From contig CAMVNQ010000022.1 of assembly GCA_947168885.1 (NCBI GenBank), forward strand, positions 1 through 46,737: a stretch of 46,737 bases of DNA. The letters are read 5' to 3'. The stretch is from an uncultured Clostridia bacterium. Its GTDB lineage: Bacteria; Bacillota; Clostridia; Oscillospirales; Ruminococcaceae. The position numbers and the translations under genes are program-made. Shown in pieces: positions 1 through 9,536 of the stretch. The notes below the pieces were generated by a model. That model was not told where the DNA came from. It did not search any database and was given only the letters and a program-made list of their open reading frames with translations. The number at the start of each line of letters is the position of its first letter. The first letter of the stretch is position 1.

Positions 1-126
1 AAAAAACACAAGAAGCCTTTTCAAAAATTATATTACAGACCGACAAATCGAAATTTTGCTATGACAAATGTTCGTGAAAGGGCAAGAATGCTTAAAAAGA
101 TGCTGATGCAGAAATGTTTCGGATAA
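1..126 (+). CDS. possible C-terminal end of an upstream gene (partial)
   Basis: The first reading frame is open from base 1 to a TAA at 124-126 and gives a basic, helical-looking 41-residue tail ending MLKKMLMQKCFG. The other two plus frames close earlier. A ribosome site and a new gene follow within 20 bp, so this could be the end of the preceding gene of the same operon (for instance a restriction specificity or modification subunit). Nothing in the fragment identifies a family. Confidence 0.3.
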   Translation, partial: KKHKKPFQKLYYRPTNRNFAMTNVRERARMLKKMLMQKCFG

Positions 127-144
127 AGGAAAGGAGAATTATCA

Positions 145-897
145 ATGTTAAATTTTTTTGCAGAAAACTGGGTCAATCTTTTATTAGTAATAGTAACAGG
201 TTCCGCATTAATTGTTTACATATTGCAAGAACGTAAAAAAGTAAGTGATGCAGCATCACTTATTAAAATGCAGATTGATGAAATACAAAATGGAATTGCT
301 GAGATAGATTCGTATATTATTAATGGACAATTAAATTCAACGGCATTCTATGAGTCTCAGCCTTTAATTAAGGAAGATTATTGGAGCAAGTACAAACACT
401 ATTTTGTAAAAAAGATGTCTTCAAAAGACTTTGCTACTATAAGTAAACTGTTCAACTATGCTTCAGAGATTCAAGAGCAACAAATCTTAATGAAAACTTT
501 GCAAAACAATTATTTCTATTTTACTCAACAGTCAATAAATACAGTCGAGACTGCAGAAATAATTAGGCAAATGGATAATTCAAATGCTATTAATTTAATA
601 AGTAGTTATAAAGAACAAGTGCTAAAACAAATAACTAAAGAATTTGATGAAGAAACAGTGCAAAAAATAAGTACATCTTTTGAAATCGTGTTTAGTTCCA
701 ATTTTACTATTCCTAATAATTTGTTGGAAAACAAACAAAAAGTATATTCTCTTATTAACCAAAACTATTTAACTGCATATTGTCCGCTTCAAATTAAGTT
801 AAGTTTAGAGAAATATATAAAGAAATATACGATGCTCGAAATTGACGGTACAGACGGATATAAGAAAATTAAAAAAATCTCTGAAAGAAAGTTCTGA
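145..897 (+). CDS. membrane-anchored protein upstream of hsdR, unknown function
   Basis: This is a 250-residue protein that I do not recognise. Residues about 8-27 form one hydrophobic segment (VNLLLVIVTGSALIVYIL) followed by a positively charged ERKK. That predicts a single N-terminal membrane anchor with the rest in the cytoplasm. The body is helical and rich in Lys, Asn, Gln and Glu, with likely coiled-coil stretches. The ATG is preceded by a good AAAGGAG site. The gene ends at 897 and hsdR starts at 902, so the two are probably co-transcribed. It is visibly more AT-rich than hsdR, which suggests a different origin. It may be an accessory subunit of the restriction locus, but no catalytic motif is seen. 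Confidence 0.7.
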   Translation: MLNFFAENWVNLLLVIVTGSALIVYILQERKKVSDAASLIKMQIDEIQNGIAEIDSYIINGQLNSTAFYESQPLIKEDYWSKYKHYFVKKMSSKDFATISKLFNYASEIQEQQILMKTLQNNYFYFTQQSINTVETAEIIRQMDNSNAINLISSYKEQVLKQITKEFDEETVQKISTSFEIVFSSNFTIPNNLLENKQKVYSLINQNYLTAYCPLQIKLSLEKYIKKYTMLEIDGTDGYKKIKKISERKF

Positions 898-901
898 TAA
901 T

Positions 902-3900
902 ATGACCAACTTCGATTATCTTAAAAACGAAAAAGATTTCGATACTTTCTCCGATGTCGCGGCGACCGCGGAAAAGCTCTACCGTGTCGATGCGTCGTCG
1001 TGTGTTCTTGCTGTGCGCAGAGCCGCAGAGTTTGCCGTAAAATGGATGTACTCGGTGGACGCTGATCTTAAAAAGCCCTATGACGACAGATTCGCCACGC
1101 TTGTCGGAACGCCGGAGTTCAGGGAGATCATCGGCGCGGAAACGCTGAAACGCCTTGACTTTATCCGTGTTGCGGGAAACAATGCCGCGCACAGCCCGAA
1201 GGCGATAAAGCCCGAACAGGCAGAGCTCGCGCTCGAAAACCTGTTCTATCTTCTCGACGAGGTCGCGTATCTGTACGCGGAGGAATACGAGGAGCGCAGC
1301 TTTGATGCAAGTCTTCTGACTGCCTCGGATGAGCCCGCACCGCAGAGAGTGTTCCCCGATGTTGACATTGAAAAGCTGATTGCGGAGAACGCGGCGCTGA
1401 AAGAGCAGCTCACCGAAAAGCGAAAAGTACAGGCTCCGACATACTCTCCGAAGCCGCTTGATATTTCTGAGTACGAAACCCGCCGCGTATATATCGACAC
1501 TATGCTTATCGACGCCGGCTGGACGCTCGGGAAGGACTGGGTGAATGAATTCCCGCTCGAAGGTATGCCGAACAAGAGCGAGCTGGGCTTCGCGGATTAT
1601 GTGCTTTTCGGGAATGACGGAAAGCCTCTCGCTGTCATCGAAGCCAAGCGAGCGTGCAAAGATATAGCCGTTGGCAGACAGCAGGCGAAGCTGTACGCTG
1701 ATCTTCTCGAACAGAAGTTCGGCAAGCGCCCGATCATATTCCTCACCAACGGATTTGATACGCACATCTGGAATGACCGCTATTATCCCGAGCGCAGCGT
1801 GAGCGGCATATACTCGAAGCGCGACCTCGAAAAAGAGTTCAACAAGATGATGATGCGCACCAAGCTCGATAATGTGCAGGTGAATGCGGAGATCGCGGGT
1901 CGGTACTATCAGAAGGAAGCGGTAAAGGCGGTATGTCACGCATTTGGTGCGGATAACTTACGAAAAGCTCTGCTCGTTATGGCGACAGGATCCGGCAAGA
2001 CGAGAACTGTTATCGCGCTTGTTGATGTTCTGATAAAGAACGGCTGGGTGAAGAATGTGCTGTTCCTCGCGGACAGAAACAGCCTTGTCACGCAGGCAAA
2101 GCGTGCGTTCGTCAATCTGATGCCCGATCTGTCCGTAGTCAATCTTTGCGAGGACAAGGAAAATTACGGCGCGAGAGGCGTGTTCTCGACATATCAGACG
2201 ATGATGAACTGCATCGACAGCGCAAAGGACGAGGATGGCGGGAAGCTGTACACGGTCGGACATTTCGACCTTATAATATGCGATGAGGCGCACCGCAGCA
2301 TATACAACAAGTACAGGGATATATTCACATATTTCGACGCGCACCTTGTCGGACTTACGGCGACCCCGAAGGACGAGATCGACAAGAATACATACGGTAT
2401 TTTCGAGCTTCCGAGCGGCGAGCCGACATTTGGCTATGAACTTGCGCAGGCTGTAAAGGACGGCTATCTCGTTGATTTCGTGAGTGTCGAGACTACGCTG
2501 AAATTCCTCGATAAAGGTATCGTTTACGATGACCTTTCTGGTGAGGATAAGGAGGAATACGAAGATACTTTCGCTGATATGGACGGAGAGATACCCGAAG
2601 AGATTGAGAGTTCCGCGCTGAACGAGTGGGTGTTCAATACTGATACTATCCGGAAAGTATTTAATATCCTTTTTGACAAAGGCATAAAAATAGACTTCGG
2701 TAATGAGCTCGGCAAAACGATAATATTTGCGAAAAATCACCTGCACGCGGAGGAGATATACAAGTATTTCAACAAGGAATACCCGAATTATCCACCGGGA
2801 TTCTGCCGCGTTATCGACAACTATACTAATTACGCACAAAGCCTGATAGACGAGTTCTCCGACCCGAAGAAACTGCCGCAGATAGCGGTTTCCGTTGATA
2901 TGCTCGACACGGGAATTGATGTTCCCGAGGTCGTTAATCTTGTGTTCTTCAAGAAGGTCATGAGCAAAGCGAAATTCTGGCAGATGATAGGACGCGGAAC
3001 AAGGCTTTGCCCTGGGCTCATCGATGGAACCGACAAGCAGATGTTCTATATCTTTGATTTCTGCGGAAATTTCGAGTTCTTCCGCATGAACGGCAAAGGC
3101 AGAGATGTTCTGACCACGCTTTCTGTGCAGGAGCGTATATTTGACCTCAAGGTCAATATGATCTACAAATTACAGGATATCAAGTATCAGACAGAGGAAC
3201 TGACGACGTTCAGAAAAGGTCTTATCGACGATGTTGTTGCAAAGATATGCGAGCTGAACAGAGAGAATTTCGCCGTAAAGCTGCACCTACGGTATGTTGA
3301 GAAGTTTTCCGACAAGAGCAGTTTTGATGCATTAACTCCGCTTGACATCCAGCAGCTCCAGTGCGAGGTCGAGCCGCTGATACTGCCGTTTACGGATGAG
3401 ATCAACGCTGTGAGATTTGACGCGCTTATGTATGCTATTGAACTCGCGGAGATCATCGTACAGAAATACACTCGTGGAATCAAAGACCTTATGGGCAAAG
3501 TCAGAGCATTGTCAACAGTTTCGACTATCCCGGAGGTGCTTGCGCAAAAAGATTTTATAAATCAGATACTCAACACCAGCTATGTGGATAATGCCGGTAT
3601 AAGTGATTTTGAACTTATCCGTGTGAAGATCAGAGATTTGATAAAATATATCCCCCGCGGTCGTAAACCAATTTTTGAGACTGATTTTACAGACGATATT
3701 CTTTCATTGGAATTCCATGAATCCGATCTTGAAAACGATGATTTGCAGAATTACAGAATGAAGGTGAATTACTATATCCGTCAGCACATGGATAATGATG
3801 TTATAGCTAAACTGCATACAAACAAACCGCTGACGAAGGATGATATATCGGAGCTTGAAAAGATACTCTGGTCAGAGCTCGGAACGCATGATGACTATGT

Positions 3901-4204
3901 CAGAGAGTACAGCGATAAACCACTCGGCGAACTTGTGCGCGAGATAGTCGGACTTGATATGAAAGCTGCTAATGATGCGTTCTCAAAATATCTTGATGAT
4001 GTAAACCTCGACGATAAGCAAAGCTATTTCGTTAAGCAGATCATAAACTATATCGTGAAGAATGGCATTATGAAAGATTTTTCCGTTATGCAGGAATCGC
4101 CGTTTACTGACAAGGGATCATTGTCCGATGTGTTTACCGATATGACGATCTGGCTCGATATAAAGAATATCATCAAGTCTATAAACGCAAACGCGGCGGC
4201 GTGA
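902..4204 (+). CDS. hsdR: type I restriction enzyme R subunit (DEAD/DEAH helicase-nuclease)
   Basis: This is the 1100-residue motor and nuclease subunit of a type I restriction-modification system, which translocates DNA and cuts unmodified sites. An N-terminal DUF4145-like helical region (about 1-130) is followed by the HSDR_N nuclease, with GFADYVLF and VIEAKR (about 229-250) as the D...ExK site. Next are two RecA-like helicase domains with Walker A ATGSGKT (about 361-367), the DEAH box at 461 and motif VI QMIGRGTRL (from 694), then a long C-terminal domain. The frame extends back to a TTG at 842, but the ATG at 902 fits the gap after the upstream gene and the start of the conserved part. 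No hsdM or hsdS lies in the window; they may lie to the left. The reading frame is intact. Confidence 0.9.
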   Translation: MTNFDYLKNEKDFDTFSDVAATAEKLYRVDASSCVLAVRRAAEFAVKWMYSVDADLKKPYDDRFATLVGTPEFREIIGAETLKRLDFIRVAGNNAAHSPKAIKPEQAELALENLFYLLDEVAYLYAEEYEERSFDASLLTASDEPAPQRVFPDVDIEKLIAENAALKEQLTEKRKVQAPTYSPKPLDISEYETRRVYIDTMLIDAGWTLGKDWVNEFPLEGMPNKSELGFADYVLFGNDGKPLAVIEAKRACKDIAVGRQQAKLYADLLEQKFGKRPIIFLTNGFDTHIWNDRYYPERSVSGIYSKRDLEKEFNKMMMRTKLDNVQVNAEIAGRYYQKEAVKAVCHAFGADNLRKALLVMATGSGKTRTVIALVDVLIKNGWVKNVLFLADRNSLVTQAKRAFVNLMPDLSVVNLCEDKENYGARGVFSTYQTMMNCIDSAKDEDGGKLYTVGHFDLIICDEAHRSIYNKYRDIFTYFDAHLVGLTATPKDEIDKNTYGIFELPSGEPTFGYELAQAVKDGYLVDFVSVETTLKFLDKGIVYDDLSGEDKEEYEDTFADMDGEIPEEIESSALNEWVFNTDTIRKVFNILFDKGIKIDFGNELGKTIIFAKNHLHAEEIYKYFNKEYPNYPPGFCRVIDNYTNYAQSLIDEFSDPKKLPQIAVSVDMLDTGIDVPEVVNLVFFKKVMSKAKFWQMIGRGTRLCPGLIDGTDKQMFYIFDFCGNFEFFRMNGKGRDVLTTLSVQERIFDLKVNMIYKLQDIKYQTEELTTFRKGLIDDVVAKICELNRENFAVKLHLRYVEKFSDKSSFDALTPLDIQQLQCEVEPLILPFTDEINAVRFDALMYAIELAEIIVQKYTRGIKDLMGKVRALSTVSTIPEVLAQKDFINQILNTSYVDNAGISDFELIRVKIRDLIKYIPRGRKPIFETDFTDDILSLEFHESDLENDDLQNYRMKVNYYIRQHMDNDVIAKLHTNKPLTKDDISELEKILWSELGTHDDYVREYSDKPLGELVREIVGLDMKAANDAFSKYLDDVNLDDKQSYFVKQIINYIVKNGIMKDFSVMQESPFTDKGSLSDVFTDMTIWLDIKNIIKSINANAAA

Positions 4205-4230
4205 TGTGTCGTCGATAAAGCGTTGTAGAT

Positions 4231-5706
4231 TTATCTGCGCTTAAGTTTATTGGGTGAGTTCTGCACAGGCTCACTCTGTTGTTTCTCCGGTGTGGATTCC
4301 TTCAACCTCTGTTCCTCATGCACATTTTCACGCTCCAGAAGTTTGTCGACGTAGTCGCCCTTTGAGATACCGTTGTAGGTGTCCGCAATCTCTTGCAGTG
4401 CTTTCGCGAGGTTATCGCTGTCTTCAATCTTTCTTTGCAGTTCATAAATACGTTCATCGTATTCCCGCTTCCGCAATTCAAGGCGGCGGGCATCATCGGG
4501 ACTCGATATTCCGTGACGGGAAAGCGACTGTCGCGCAAGTGAGAGTTTCATCCTGTCCGCGAGAGTTTTATCGGGCTTGTCCTCAAGCTCGCAGATGTTA
4601 TCCCATTGGTCAGACAAATCTGTGAGTTTATGGTGTTCTTCCGTGATCGCATTAAATTCGGCGATTGCCTTATCATGCTCTGCTCGGGTTTTCTCTATTT
4701 TCGCCTCGACCTCGCCTATAGAATGAATATTCAGACGGTTGATAAGTGATAGCTGCGCGCATAACTGGAAAACATCGCGGTCATTATGCGGCAGGTACGG
4801 CAAATCTTCATCGCGCTTCTTTTCACGTTTAGTTCCGTCAACCACGCGCTTTGCAAGTTGAGATATGATGCCGGCAAAACACATGGTCAGCACATGACCC
4901 TTGTTATACACATCATCACGGGAAGCATTGCCCATATCGTCCTTCCACTGAATACGGGATTTAAGATTATTAATGGTGTAGTTATCACCGAGAGTTTTCA
5001 GATTAGTGAAATACTTCTGCCCCGGGGCGCGTATCGCGGTACGCTCACCATACCGAATCGCATAGCCCTTTTCTTCGAGTGTACCGGCAAGTTCATCAAA
5101 ATTCTTTGATGTCAGCACCAGCGTGTCGATCTCGCGGCGTATCCGTTCTTTCCATGATGTACCCTGTTTGTTATGCTTCCATTCGCAATAAGACATACCC
5201 CTCTTACATTTGGCTTCGGTCACCGGCACACCAAAAACAAGACACACCCCGTCCGAGATTTTTCGCAGCTCCCGGCGTGTAGTATAGTTGTCGTTGTACT
5301 TGTGACCGTCAGCGCCGTATGTGTTGATCAGGATGTGGTTATGCAGATGTCCCTTGTCCACGTGCGTTGCAATAACCATCTGCACGTTGTCGCCAAAAGC
5401 CATGCGGCAGAACGAGCGACCCATGCGGTGTACCAGTTCAGGTGTGAGATTCGGATCCGGCTTAAAAGACTGAATGTAGTGGATAGCCTTGACTCTGTTC
5501 TTTCCCACTTTTGCGAGGGGTTCGTTAAATCGGTGACTGCTGAAATGTTCATAAATGTACTTCATGTTCATGTAAGCGTCCTCGGCATTAGAGAAACAAT
5601 TATGGGAGTTGCAGAGATACTGCCCTTCCGTTTTATCTGGATTTAGTATGTACCTCAGCGTTGCCTTGACGTTGTCGTGGATCGCAATTGACTTTAAGAT
5701 TGGCAT
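4231..5706 (-). CDS. MobP/VirD2-type relaxase (mobilization nuclease)
   Basis: This is a 491-residue relaxase that would nick one strand at an origin of transfer and stay attached to it during conjugative mobilization. The N-terminal relaxase domain (PF03432-like) has the metal-binding histidine cluster HVDKGHLHNH at about 115-124, and the likely nucleophile Tyr is in RYILNPD near residue 19. The C-terminal 200 residues are charged and coiled-coil. Of two ATGs six bases apart, the second (MPILKS) sits 8 bp from AAAGGAG and is the better start. The gene converges on hsdR. No mobC accessory gene, coupling protein or integrase lies nearby, so the element looks mobilizable at best or is a remnant. 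Confidence 0.86.
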   Translation of the reverse strand: MPILKSIAIHDNVKATLRYILNPDKTEGQYLCNSHNCFSNAEDAYMNMKYIYEHFSSHRFNEPLAKVGKNRVKAIHYIQSFKPDPNLTPELVHRMGRSFCRMAFGDNVQMVIATHVDKGHLHNHILINTYGADGHKYNDNYTTRRELRKISDGVCLVFGVPVTEAKCKRGMSYCEWKHNKQGTSWKERIRREIDTLVLTSKNFDELAGTLEEKGYAIRYGERTAIRAPGQKYFTNLKTLGDNYTINNLKSRIQWKDDMGNASRDDVYNKGHVLTMCFAGIISQLAKRVVDGTKREKKRDEDLPYLPHNDRDVFQLCAQLSLINRLNIHSIGEVEAKIEKTRAEHDKAIAEFNAITEEHHKLTDLSDQWDNICELEDKPDKTLADRMKLSLARQSLSRHGISSPDDARRLELRKREYDERIYELQRKIEDSDNLAKALQEIADTYNGISKGDYVDKLLERENVHEEQRLKESTPEKQQSEPVQNSPNKLKRR

Positions 5707-5922
5707 TTTCATATCTCCTTTATCATTTCATTTTGGCTTAGCCTTATGGCTTTATCCGTATTTCTTTGCGGCGCAGGTAGCGCCTTCTGCGGCTTCATGC
5801 ATCGGCCGAAGCCTATGTGAGTTCAGCACTTTTAGTTCCGAAAAGTGCGCGAAATTTTTATGGGGGTCCTTAAAAATTTCAGAAAGTGTACGTACACTTT
5901 CTCTGCTTGCTAAAGTTACTTT
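5707..5922. other. relaxase upstream region, candidate oriT
   Basis: This stretch in front of the relaxase gene contains a perfect 22-bp palindrome at 5881-5902 (AGAAAGTGTAC and its complement). Short inverted repeats upstream of a MobP relaxase are typical of oriT sites, so this is the best place for one. No nick-site consensus was recognised. Confidence 0.35.
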
Positions 5923-5994
5923 TTATAGTCGGTATACGGATACCGACTTTTTCTGAATATTTGCGGTCTCCCTGCCACCGACTTCATTCCACAT
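5923..5994 (-). CDS. 23-codon leader-type ORF with strong ribosome site
   Basis: On the minus strand an unusually good AAGGAGGTGAT precedes ATG at 5994. The frame runs 23 codons to TAA and encodes MWNEVGGRETANIQKK... Its last codons lie in an inverted repeat (AGTCGGTAT/ATACCGACT, 5928-5950) with a T-run on the plus side. It may be a leader peptide in front of the relaxase transcript, or the start of a lost gene such as mobC. No protein family is recognisable. Confidence 0.3.
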   Translation of the reverse strand: MWNEVGGRETANIQKKSVSVYRL

Positions 5995-6020
5995 TGGGAT
6001 CACCTCCTTGACGTTGAAAA

Positions 6021-7290
6021 AATAGTCCCCTCATAAGTCCCTACGAAAATTGCCTAAAATCGGACATGTTTTACGGCGAAAATCATTAATTCTCTGTCAT
6101 CAACAAAAAATATGGGGGCAGACTTGTATATTTTGAAGATATGGGCGACAAGTTTTCCGTACGGCATATATGCGATCTGAAAAATATCTCTCACTAATAA
6201 GGATAAATTTTCGCGAAATATTAAGGTTAACGGGTAAATAATTTCACGGATTTCAGAAAGTTTGTACAGTATGTCGGGTTAAGCGTTCCTGTTAAGGACT
6301 CGCTTATGCAGTTTTCCCCCCCCGACATCGCAATTCATAATTCAGTCTGAGCGATCATCAAATGCCGGATCTCAATATTTTCCCTCTCATATATCTAGGC
6401 TTTTAAACAGCGGTTTTGTCCCGCTTCTTAAACAAAATTGTATAGATGACTATGCAGCGCCGCCAGATTTGATATGAGGTTGTGCAACATGTGAATGATA
6501 AGCGGCAGACTTTCGACGCTGAGATTTGGTGTTCGGAATCATACCCCTTCATAATAAGGGAACGAAAATGCCGAAAACGATAGGCAAAGGGCGGCCGGTT
6601 TTCAAACATTTCTGAACATTTCGTACAGATGCATAGGGCAAGGCGTTTGTGAGAGATAGTGATTGGTGATTTTTATACCGGTCGCGATGATTTTGAGATA
6701 CGAAATCGTGTTCCCAAAAAATACCTTTCATAATAAAGGACATTTTTTCGCCGAATGTAAAGGTTAAACCCGCCGCATTTTTGGCCTTTTCAAACATTTC
6801 GTATGAATATACAAGACAAGGCTTTGAGGAGATGCGGCGTCTGGTGATATTTATATCGACCTCAATATTTATGAGAGACAAAAAACGTGCTCAAAAAATA
6901 TCCTCTCATATATAAGGATAAAAAAACGCGATTTTTATAGGGTGTTAGCAATGGCTTATCGCAAGTTTTTTGAAAATTCATATAAGTTGCTCGGTTATGG
7001 AATTTTGGCAGATAATTTTTTGTGTATTATTTTGCCGATTTCAAAGAGCTTGGAATACGTATACCGACATCCCGGTTTTTAAAATTTCCCTCACCTATAT
7101 TAAGATTTCAAAGCCGGATTTGCAGTAGTTTCACAAAATTTTCATTTAAAATCGGCGTTATGCCCAATGGCGAGATCATTTTATCGCTCTTATGTTGAGC
7201 CGCCGAATTATATATCCCTCTATTATAAGGGAAAATAATCGGCGATTTTTGCGGTAGGTTCACACAAATTTCATTTTTAATCTCCGTTTT
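6021..7290. repeat. array of diverged 130-195 bp non-coding repeats with hairpin cores
   Basis: At least eight imperfect copies of a short dyad occur at about 6021, 6181, 6371, 6541, 6721, 6898, 7081 and 7211. The clearest forms are CCCTTCATAATAAGGG (6545), CCTTTCATAATAAAGG (6724), TCCTCTCATATATAAGGA (6901) and CCCTCTATTATAAGGG (7215). Flanks also match between copies: TCAAACATTTC at 6601 and 6791, AAGGTTAA at 6222 and 6761, and TTCATTT with AATC near 7140 and 7268. The units are therefore diverged tandem copies. No credible gene lies here; the minus-strand ORFs across 6403-6881 themselves repeat internally and have no good ribosome sites. Confidence 0.6.
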
Positions 7291-7340
7291 GAACAATAAT
7301 ATAGATCGCAACTTGTGAGAAATCCCTGACAGGTGGACGT

Positions 7341-8204
7341 ATGCCGCCTATCGGGGATGGAGCAATGTGGAATGTAACATTGACAAACACCAAAGGCGCC
7401 GAATATAAAATATCAGGCTATATCTGTCTAGATCCACAGCTTGTTGGTTTGTCAGAATTAATACGCAAACGTTTAGAATGTGATTACTTGTTTGTCTTTG
7501 ATGGAAATCCCAATTATATATTTAATCTTACAATTGACTATCTCAGCAAACCCAAAAGAAGTACCCTTTACAGTAAAGCAGATAATAATACAAAATTTTC
7601 AGAATGTAAGGAAAGACTTGTGCTTGACCGATTATCTGAAACGCTGGAATATACAAGAGAATTAAGTTCCGGTCGCAAAGTAAAAAATACTTTGTATTTG
7701 AAAAATGAAATATCCATTTTCCTGGAAGATATTAGTGTTGATGAATTTTCAAAAATTAAAAGTAATCATCCCGATGCTATTGATGATTCTGAAATAATCA
7801 GGGAATATGCGATTACTGTTGTTCCAAAGCATGGAAAAAACCGGGTCGTTACTGGAACCTTTGACAAAAACAGTTTACCTGAATATTGGATTGAATTCAT
7901 AGATCGCGTTAGAGACTTTTTGACATTATACGGATTTGGAGAGATTTTTGATGAACATCTATATCTTAAAGAGAAGCGTCGAAAATCTGATCTCACTTTT
8001 TGTAATGTTAAATTTGACAACAGTGACCGAACTTACTGTTATCTAAGTGATTATGACGGTTATTCTACGGGGGATCTCGTTGTTGTTCCAGTAGGACCGG
8101 ATAATCAGGAAACATTAGCTACTATTACAACCGTGGAATTTCACACTGCAGAGGAAGCTCCATATCCTTTGGAAAAGATAAAGAGAATTATTCAATTCAA
8201 TTAA
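7341..8204 (+). CDS. unknown protein with a C-terminal beta-rich PriA-like patch
   Basis: This 287-residue protein is not assigned to a family. The first 200 residues are mixed alpha/beta without a motif I know. The last 60 read YCYLSDYDGYSTGDLVVVPV followed by an IKRII end, which resembles small beta-barrel segments at the PriA N-terminus and in several phage or mobile-element proteins; this is only a resemblance. ATG 7341 follows AGGTGG, but an in-frame ATG at 7365 (MWNVTLT) behind GGATGGAG is an equally good start. The gene is AT-rich like its island neighbours and stands alone before the kilA-N promoter. Confidence 0.6.
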   Translation: MPPIGDGAMWNVTLTNTKGAEYKISGYICLDPQLVGLSELIRKRLECDYLFVFDGNPNYIFNLTIDYLSKPKRSTLYSKADNNTKFSECKERLVLDRLSETLEYTRELSSGRKVKNTLYLKNEISIFLEDISVDEFSKIKSNHPDAIDDSEIIREYAITVVPKHGKNRVVTGTFDKNSLPEYWIEFIDRVRDFLTLYGFGEIFDEHLYLKEKRRKSDLTFCNVKFDNSDRTYCYLSDYDGYSTGDLVVVPVGPDNQETLATITTVEFHTAEEAPYPLEKIKRIIQFN

Positions 8205-8242
8205 GTGTCATATTGCATCATATAGTATTCGTTTTGAAATTG

Positions 8243-8276
8243 TTGACACGATAATACCTTTATGTTATAATATAAT
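8243..8276 (+). promoter_or_regulatory. consensus sigma-70 promoter for the KilA-N gene
   Basis: TTGACA at 8243-8248, a 17-bp spacer, and TATAAT at 8266-8271, directly followed by a second TATAAT at 8271-8276. This is a full-consensus promoter about 60 bp upstream of the KilA-N start. Confidence 0.8.
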
Positions 8277-8332
8277 CAGGTTGATTAAACAATTATGTGT
8301 AATTTCGTTTCCTGAAAGAAGATGAATCAGAC

Positions 8333-9172
8333 ATGCCGAAAAAAGCAATTAAAGATGTAATAAATGCCAATGGTTATGAGATCGGTATTTATACCGAGGA
8401 TTTTGAAAACGAGTTCATATCGCTCACAGATATTGCACGATATAAGAGCGATGATCCGAATGACGTAATCAAAAATTGGCTTCGTAACCGTGAAACACTT
8501 GAATTTCTCGGTTTGTGGGAATCAATGCACAATCCCGATTTTAAACCCGTCGAATTCGACGGGTTTAGAACAAGTGCCGGACTTAACAGCTTTACTATGT
8601 CACCTCAGAAATGGATAGATGGGGTAAACGCTATTGGTCTTGTTTCAAAAGCCGGGAGATACGGCGGCACTTATGCACACTCGGATATCGCATTTGAATT
8701 TGCTTCATGGGTATCGGCAGAGTTCAAGCTGTATATCATAAAAGACTATAAGCGTCTGAAAAACGATGAAAACAGTCGTTTATCGCTGAACTGGAATCTG
8801 AACAGAGAAATATCAAAACTAAACTACAAGATACATACAGACGCTATAAAAGATAATCTTATCCCGCCCGAACTCACACCTGCACAGATAGGTTTTACTT
8901 ATGCAAGCGAGGCTGATCTGTTGAATGTTGCATTGTTTGGCATGACAGCCAAGCAATGGCGCGATGCAAATCCTGATAAGAAAGGCAATGTCCGCGACCA
9001 TTCAGATCTTAATCATCTGCTGGTGCTTGCAAACATGGAAAGCTATAACGCTATCCTGATCGAACAAGGCAAGCCTCAGTCCGAGCGTCTGCAGATTCTT
9101 CGCAAAACTGCCATAACACAACTAACGGCAATTGCAAAGATCAATGTTGACGAAATAAAGAAACTGAAATAA
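8333..9172 (+). CDS. KilA-N domain DNA-binding protein
   Basis: This 279-residue protein has a KilA-N domain at about residues 20-145. The diagnostic run includes FISLTDIARYK, NWLRNRETLEFLGLWE, the YGGTYAHSDIAFEFASWVS block and LYIIKDYKRLK. KilA-N domains bind DNA and are common in phages and mobile elements, often as regulators or antirepressors. The C-terminal part is helical and unassigned. The start follows GAAAGAAG and a consensus promoter. It is the last gene before a 900-bp stretch without genes. The target is unknown. Confidence 0.88.
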   Translation: MPKKAIKDVINANGYEIGIYTEDFENEFISLTDIARYKSDDPNDVIKNWLRNRETLEFLGLWESMHNPDFKPVEFDGFRTSAGLNSFTMSPQKWIDGVNAIGLVSKAGRYGGTYAHSDIAFEFASWVSAEFKLYIIKDYKRLKNDENSRLSLNWNLNREISKLNYKIHTDAIKDNLIPPELTPAQIGFTYASEADLLNVALFGMTAKQWRDANPDKKGNVRDHSDLNHLLVLANMESYNAILIEQGKPQSERLQILRKTAITQLTAIAKINVDEIKKLK

Positions 9173-9536
9173 TGTACAAAACTACTTGATATTATTCCCG
9201 GAATATGATATAATGAAATTGTTCCAGGAAATATCACAAAAGTGATAGCATTATACTGATAGATTTTTGATAGCAAAAGTCAAAATAACTTAAAGAGTCA
9301 GGATAATATCTATCATTTCGTACCACCACAGGGAAAATTGCCTTAGCATATTTGTTTAAGCCGATACCTTCTTCTGCGAGTGGGAATAACCATCAGCCCC
9401 GATAATTCGGCTTAACAGAGCCTTTGACGGGCATAGATACGATTTCGTGATCTTATTTTGATCTTGTTTTACAAAATCAAGACCTTTTGGGGAATAATTC
9501 CGAGATCGTTTTCTGTCTCCGCAATACCTGACTATA
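9173..9536 (+). other. gene-free stretch with an orphan promoter and stem-forming sequence
   Basis: A promoter-like TTGATA (9186-9191), 17-bp spacer and TATAAT (9209-9214) faces right, but no credible ORF follows. Downstream are a long-range pair TAAGCCGAT (9357) with ATTCGGCTTA (9405) and a hairpin TCTTG/CAAGA near 9462-9482. It may encode a small RNA, but this is weak. Confidence 0.3.

Noticed and set aside
6403-6881. Two small minus-strand proteins (68 and 110 codons)
   Set aside because: They lie wholly within the diverged repeat array, repeat internally, and lack ribosome sites.
6021-7290. CRISPR array
   Set aside because: Units are 130-195 bp, diverged, without identical 25-40 bp repeats, and no cas genes are present.
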